Source: an uncultured Collinsella sp.
Lineage (GTDB): Bacteria > Actinomycetota > Coriobacteriia > Coriobacteriales > Coriobacteriaceae
Assembly: GCA_900557505.1 (NCBI GenBank)
Contig: USTC01000042.1
Coordinates: 1-7,544 of the forward strand
DNA: 7,544 nucleotides
Direction of reading: 5' to 3'
Under the pieces are notes generated by a model, which was given only the letters and a program-made list of their open reading frames with translations, was not told the DNA's origin and searched no databases. Numbering within the stretch: the stretch's first letter is position 1; each line of letters starts with the position of its first letter. Shown here piece after piece: positions 4,920 to 7,544 of this stretch. The position numbers were made by a program, and so were the translations under genes.

Positions 4920-5834
4920 CTACCAGCTTTTCTCGATATCGCGGATGCGCTGATAGAGCCAATCGTTTTGCGGCACTTGGATATCGTGTTTGACGGCCAG
5001 GCGGCAAATGGTGCCCGCGAACTCCTCGACTTCGGTTTTTCGTTGCGCGATGCGGTCCTGCGCCATCGAGGGCATACCGACGGGGTCGATTCCCTCTATG
5101 AGGTGCATCATCTGCGTCAGGTCTGCCTCGGTCAGCTCAACGCCCTCGGCGTTGGCGACCGAAAGCGTTTCGCGCATGGCGGAAACAAAGCAGCGGCGCT
5201 GCTCGGAGCCCGGCTCCGTGGCGCTTCCGTAGGTCCCGCCGTAGGCCATGCACGTCTGGTTGATGCCGTCGTTGAGCATGAGTTTGGCCCACATGCGGTG
5301 CGCAATGTCGCTCTCGACGGTATGGGCAATGCCGCAGCGCGTGTAGAGCCCGTCGATGGCGGTGCCGGTTGCGGGCTCGGTGCCGGCCGCCGCGCCAAAG
5401 CGGATTTCGCCCGCATTGGTAAAGGTGAGCTCTCCGTTGAGGAACACGGCGTCCATGCCCTGGCAAATACCAAGAACGGTATGCTCCCAGCCAAAGCGCT
5501 CGGCAATCTTCTGCTCGCTCGTAATGCCGTTACACAGCGAGGCGATGAGCGTATTGGGCCCCACGACGCGCTCCATAGTCTTGAGTGCTTGGTCGAGACC
5601 GGTGGTCTTGACTGTCAGGATGACCAGATCGGCGGGCGTCGCCTCGCTGGCGCGGACGGACTTGAGTACGCAGGGCTTGCCGTTGACGGTGAGCGCGTCG
5701 TTCGCATGGCGCTCAAAGCGAGCGTCGTCCATGATGTATTCGACGGCATCGTTGCCGAGTGCCTGGGCGATCATGCTGCCGTAGAGTAGCCCGACGCCGC
5801 CCTTGCCGATAAAGGTGACCTTGTTGATCTGCAT
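4920..5834 (-). CDS. panE: Ketopantoate reductase-family protein (2-dehydropantoate 2-reductase)
   Basis: This 304-residue protein matches the ketopantoate reductase family, which uses NADPH to reduce 2-dehydropantoate to pantoate on the way to coenzyme A. The N-terminal Rossmann fold has FIGKGGVGLLYG (glycines 10, 12, 13 and 15). K76 in LTVKT and N102 in LCNGITSEQ follow. The catalytic lysine is K184 in MWAKLMLNDGINQT, with N188 and N192. The substrate-binding end has S256, D260 and E268 in PSMAQDRIAQRKTE. I chose the ATG at 5834 because GGGGAG lies 9 bases upstream and the protein then begins directly with the first strand; earlier in-frame ATGs lack a ribosome site. No other pantothenate gene is nearby. 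Many bacteria carry several paralogues of unknown substrate, so the symbol is a family call. Confidence 0.85.
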   Translation of the reverse strand: MQINKVTFIGKGGVGLLYGSMIAQALGNDAVEYIMDDARFERHANDALTVNGKPCVLKSVRASEATPADLVILTVKTTGLDQALKTMERVVGPNTLIASLCNGITSEQKIAERFGWEHTVLGICQGMDAVFLNGELTFTNAGEIRFGAAAGTEPATGTAIDGLYTRCGIAHTVESDIAHRMWAKLMLNDGINQTCMAYGGTYGSATEPGSEQRRCFVSAMRETLSVANAEGVELTEADLTQMMHLIEGIDPVGMPSMAQDRIAQRKTEVEEFAGTICRLAVKHDIQVPQNDWLYQRIRDIEKSW

Positions 5835-5849
5835 GTGAATCATCTCCCC

Positions 5850-5878
5850 ATATAAAAGGTGCCCGCGTGGGGGCGCCT
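5850..5878 (-). terminator. Hairpin plus T-run directly before the panE ribosome site
   Basis: On the minus strand AGGCGCCC (5878-5871) and GGGCACCT (5864-5857) form an 8-bp stem with one C-A mismatch and a 6-nt loop. TTTTATA (5856-5850) follows, abutting the GGGGAG ribosome site of panE. It could end transcription from the upstream 64-codon gene or act as an attenuator for panE. The stem is imperfect. Confidence 0.4.
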
Positions 5879-5883
5879 GATGG

Positions 5884-5889
5884 ATTGTA
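5884..5889 (-). promoter_or_regulatory. Candidate -10 element for panE
   Basis: The minus strand reads TACAAT here, the same hexamer as in front of rnhA. It would start transcription near 5877, about 43 nt before the panE ATG and at the foot of the hairpin. No good -35 was found at the right distance, so the call is weak. Confidence 0.28.
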
Positions 5890-5950
5890 TGCCGCCAGCG
5901 CACCTTGTGCATGCAGGGTGGCGATTTTTAAATGAATGGACGCGCGGAGC

Positions 5951-6145
5951 TTACGCTGCGGGGCAGACCGCGAAAACGCGTGCGGGATATCCAACGCCAT
6001 CGCGTACCTTGGGGAAGGTGCAGAAGATGACGGCGCCTGTGGCGGGAAGCTCGTTCAGATGGTCCATGACCTCGATCTGATAGCGGTCGACATAGAGGAT
6101 GTACTGCTCGCCGGGGCAGGGGTAGGCGTCCTCACGTGTGGTCAC
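5951..6145 (-). CDS. Short protein resembling the C-terminal end of cyclase/kynurenine-formamidase-like proteins
   Basis: A GTG at 6145, 5 bases after a perfect AAAGGAGG, opens a 64-codon frame ending in TAA. The core IEVMDHLNELPATGAVIFC, then TFPKVRDGVGYPARVFAV, resembles the last strands of the cyclase family (the fold of kynurenine formamidase and isatin hydrolase). That family typically ends in a pattern like EGL-x-L-x-ELP-x-G-x-F, then P-L-x-I-x-GG-x-G-x-P-x-R-x-x-A. Full members are about 200 residues and carry metal-binding HxGTHxD, which is absent here. It is therefore either a decayed remnant or a short gene that kept this segment. The strong start site argues for translation, and an in-frame TGA lies just before that site. 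It lies 116 bp upstream of panE on the same strand. The family link is from memory and moderate. Confidence 0.6.
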   Translation of the reverse strand: MTTREDAYPCPGEQYILYVDRYQIEVMDHLNELPATGAVIFCTFPKVRDGVGYPARVFAVCPAA

Positions 6146-6308
6146 GGTCGCCTCCTTTCATCGGGCTTTTTGCTGATGTTAAAGCGGTGTCGTGACGGCT
6201 CGATTTCTGCTACGTTACGATACATTCTCGATTGCGATTCCACGATGTTTCGGCTGCGTGACCATTGTGTTTCGCCTTGCCGGGGCGCTGATGGCGAAGG
6301 GAGGGGCC
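6146..6308. promoter_or_regulatory. Divergent intergenic region with a weak candidate promoter for the aldo/keto reductase
   Basis: This gap separates the minus-strand 64-codon gene from the plus-strand aldo/keto reductase. A possible plus-strand promoter is GTGACG (6192-6197), 18 bp, TACGAT (6216-6221), with a start near 6228 and a leader of about 80 nt. Both hexamers are only partial matches. No clear promoter for the minus-strand gene and no strong inverted repeat were found. Confidence 0.3.
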
Positions 6309-7496
6309 GTGCAATACCGTGTTGACCCCAAAAGTGGTAACCGAATATCCGCTCTGGGTCTGGGCTGCATGAGGTTTCCCGGTGCGCCGGGACACCCCGA
6401 TGCGAAGACGGCCGATGCCATCATCTCCCGTGCGGTAGAGCAGGGGATTAATTATCTGGATACCGCGTATCTTTATCCCGGTAACGAGGTGTGCGTGGGC
6501 GCCTCACTTGAGCGCTTGGGGCTGCGTGACCGGGTGTTGCTGGCGACTAAGTTGCCGCACGCTTCGTGCAAGTGCGCAGAGGATTTCGATCGGTTCTTCG
6601 ACGAGCAGCTGCGCCGTTTGCGGACTGACCATATCGACTATTACCTTATGCACAACATCACCTCGCCCGCGCAGTGGGAGCGCGTGGTAGCGTTGGGTAT
6701 CGAGGACTGGATTGCGCACCAAAAGGCTGCGGGGCGTATTCGCCAGATAGGTTTTTCGTACCACGGCAGTGCGGCGGACTTCCTCACGATGCTTGACGCG
6801 TATGACTGGGACTTTTGCCAGATCCAGTACAACTACGCTGGAGAGCGCTACCAAGCGGGAACGGCGGGACTCATGGCAGCCGCCGAGCGCGGGCTCGCGG
6901 TGTTTGTGATGGAACCGCTTTTGGGTGGACGCCTGGCGGGCAAACTGCCTCCGCGGGCCCGCGCCGTGCTCGATGACGTACGCGATCCGTACCTGAAGAC
7001 GCCGGCTGCTTGGGGCCTTTCGTGGGTGTGGAACCATCCTCAAGTCACGATGCTGCTTTCGGGCATGACCGATACCGCGCAGGTGGACGAGAACGCGGCA
7101 TTGGCGGATCGCGCGCTGCCGGATTCGATGACGACAGAGCAGCTCGATACCATCGCACGTGTGCTGGGAGAGTTTGAGAAATCGAATCGCGTGCCCTGTA
7201 CGGGGTGCGGCTACTGCATGCCGTGCCCCAAGGGCATCAATATTCCCGGCTGCTTTGGTGCCTACAACGCGAGCTACGCACATAGTTGGTTTACGGGGCT
7301 GTCTCAATACTTTACGGCGAGCGCGGTGCGGACGAACGAGCCCAAGCTGGTGAGCAACTGCGTCAAGTGCGGCAAATGCGCGCGTCACTGCCCGCAGCAC
7401 ATCGATATTCCCGAGCGTCTCGACGATGTGCGCCGACGTTTCCAGCCTGGCCCCGTAACGGCCGCACTTAAAGCCTTTTGCAAAACACGCTCCTGA
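6309..7496 (+). CDS. Aldo/keto reductase with C-terminal double [4Fe-4S] ferredoxin-like domain
   Basis: This 395-residue cytoplasmic oxidoreductase has a TIM-barrel aldo/keto reductase domain (about 1-285). The expected tetrad is visible: D51 and Y56 in YLDTAYLYPGNE, K81 in LATKLPH, and H115 in YYLMHNI. The C-terminal part carries two cysteine clusters: C297, C300, C303 and C306 (CTGCGYCMPCPKGINIP), and C351, C354, C357 and C361 (CVKCGKCARHCPQHIDIP). Each can hold a [4Fe-4S] cluster, so electrons may come from ferredoxin-like carriers as well as NAD(P)H. This arrangement is common in anaerobes, mostly with unknown substrates. I chose the GTG at 6309 because AGGGAGG lies just upstream and the family typically starts xQYRxDPKxGNxISALGxGCMRFP. 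In-frame starts at 6192 and 6291 lack a good ribosome site, and 6192 would precede the candidate promoter's start. No partner gene is in view. Confidence 0.92.
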   Translation: MQYRVDPKSGNRISALGLGCMRFPGAPGHPDAKTADAIISRAVEQGINYLDTAYLYPGNEVCVGASLERLGLRDRVLLATKLPHASCKCAEDFDRFFDEQLRRLRTDHIDYYLMHNITSPAQWERVVALGIEDWIAHQKAAGRIRQIGFSYHGSAADFLTMLDAYDWDFCQIQYNYAGERYQAGTAGLMAAAERGLAVFVMEPLLGGRLAGKLPPRARAVLDDVRDPYLKTPAAWGLSWVWNHPQVTMLLSGMTDTAQVDENAALADRALPDSMTTEQLDTIARVLGEFEKSNRVPCTGCGYCMPCPKGINIPGCFGAYNASYAHSWFTGLSQYFTASAVRTNEPKLVSNCVKCGKCARHCPQHIDIPERLDDVRRRFQPGPVTAALKAFCKTRS

Positions 7497-7544
7497 TGCC
7501 CCTTTTATAACTTGCGGTGGAATAGTTCCTGTTTGCGGCAGAAT

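Noticed and set aside
6192..6308. Upstream GTG/ATG starts for the aldo/keto reductase (6192, 6291)
   Set aside because: Neither has a convincing ribosome site, and the added residues do not match the family's N-terminus. The GTG at 6309 fits on both counts.

Overview
The window looks like chromosome from a moderately G+C-rich anaerobic actinobacterium. The class Coriobacteriia, and Collinsella in particular, is my best guess. This rests on general protein resemblance, GGAGG-type ribosome sites, frequent GTG starts and an aldo/keto reductase carrying a double [4Fe-4S] domain. It is recalled resemblance, not a database result. No rRNA, tRNA, insertion sequence, CRISPR array or phage module was seen.

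Left part (1-1745, all minus strand): the start of a Gfo/Idh/MocA-type oxidoreductase cut by the window edge, a complete ribonuclease HI (GTG start), and a LysR-family regulator. The regulator is divergent from metY, an O-acetylhomoserine sulfhydrylase that makes homocysteine from sulfide (2019-3329, plus). The space between them is the most structured part of the window. It holds a perfect 8-bp inverted repeat with the T-N11-A LysR signature, then a good promoter (TTGACC, 17 bp, TACTAT) placing the repeat centre near -66. A leader of about 177 nt follows, carrying a 17-codon peptide with two Cys codons behind a perfect AAAGGAGG. Three AGGAG copies compete for a single CTCCT in alternative hairpins before a T-run. 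I read this as LysR activation combined with a possible leader-peptide attenuator linked to sulfur amino acid supply.

Middle part (3330-4919): a strong terminator after metY, then a repeat-rich upstream region and a secreted 258-aa protein. That protein has a signal peptide, an Ala/Glu coiled coil and a C-terminal domain resembling 3D/double-psi beta-barrel wall-associated proteins. A long hairpin follows, then a 68-aa two-helix membrane protein, then a long hairpin between converging genes.

Right part (4920-7544): a ketopantoate reductase-like protein (minus) with a hairpin plus T-run just upstream of its ribosome site. Upstream of it lies a 64-codon gene (minus) with a very strong ribosome site, whose product resembles only the C-terminal end of cyclase/kynurenine-formamidase-like proteins. 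Divergent from that is an aldo/keto reductase with two C-terminal [4Fe-4S] motifs (plus). The last 48 bases contain nothing I can call.

Only the lysR/metY pair shows a clear functional link. The other genes look like ordinary chromosomal neighbours.
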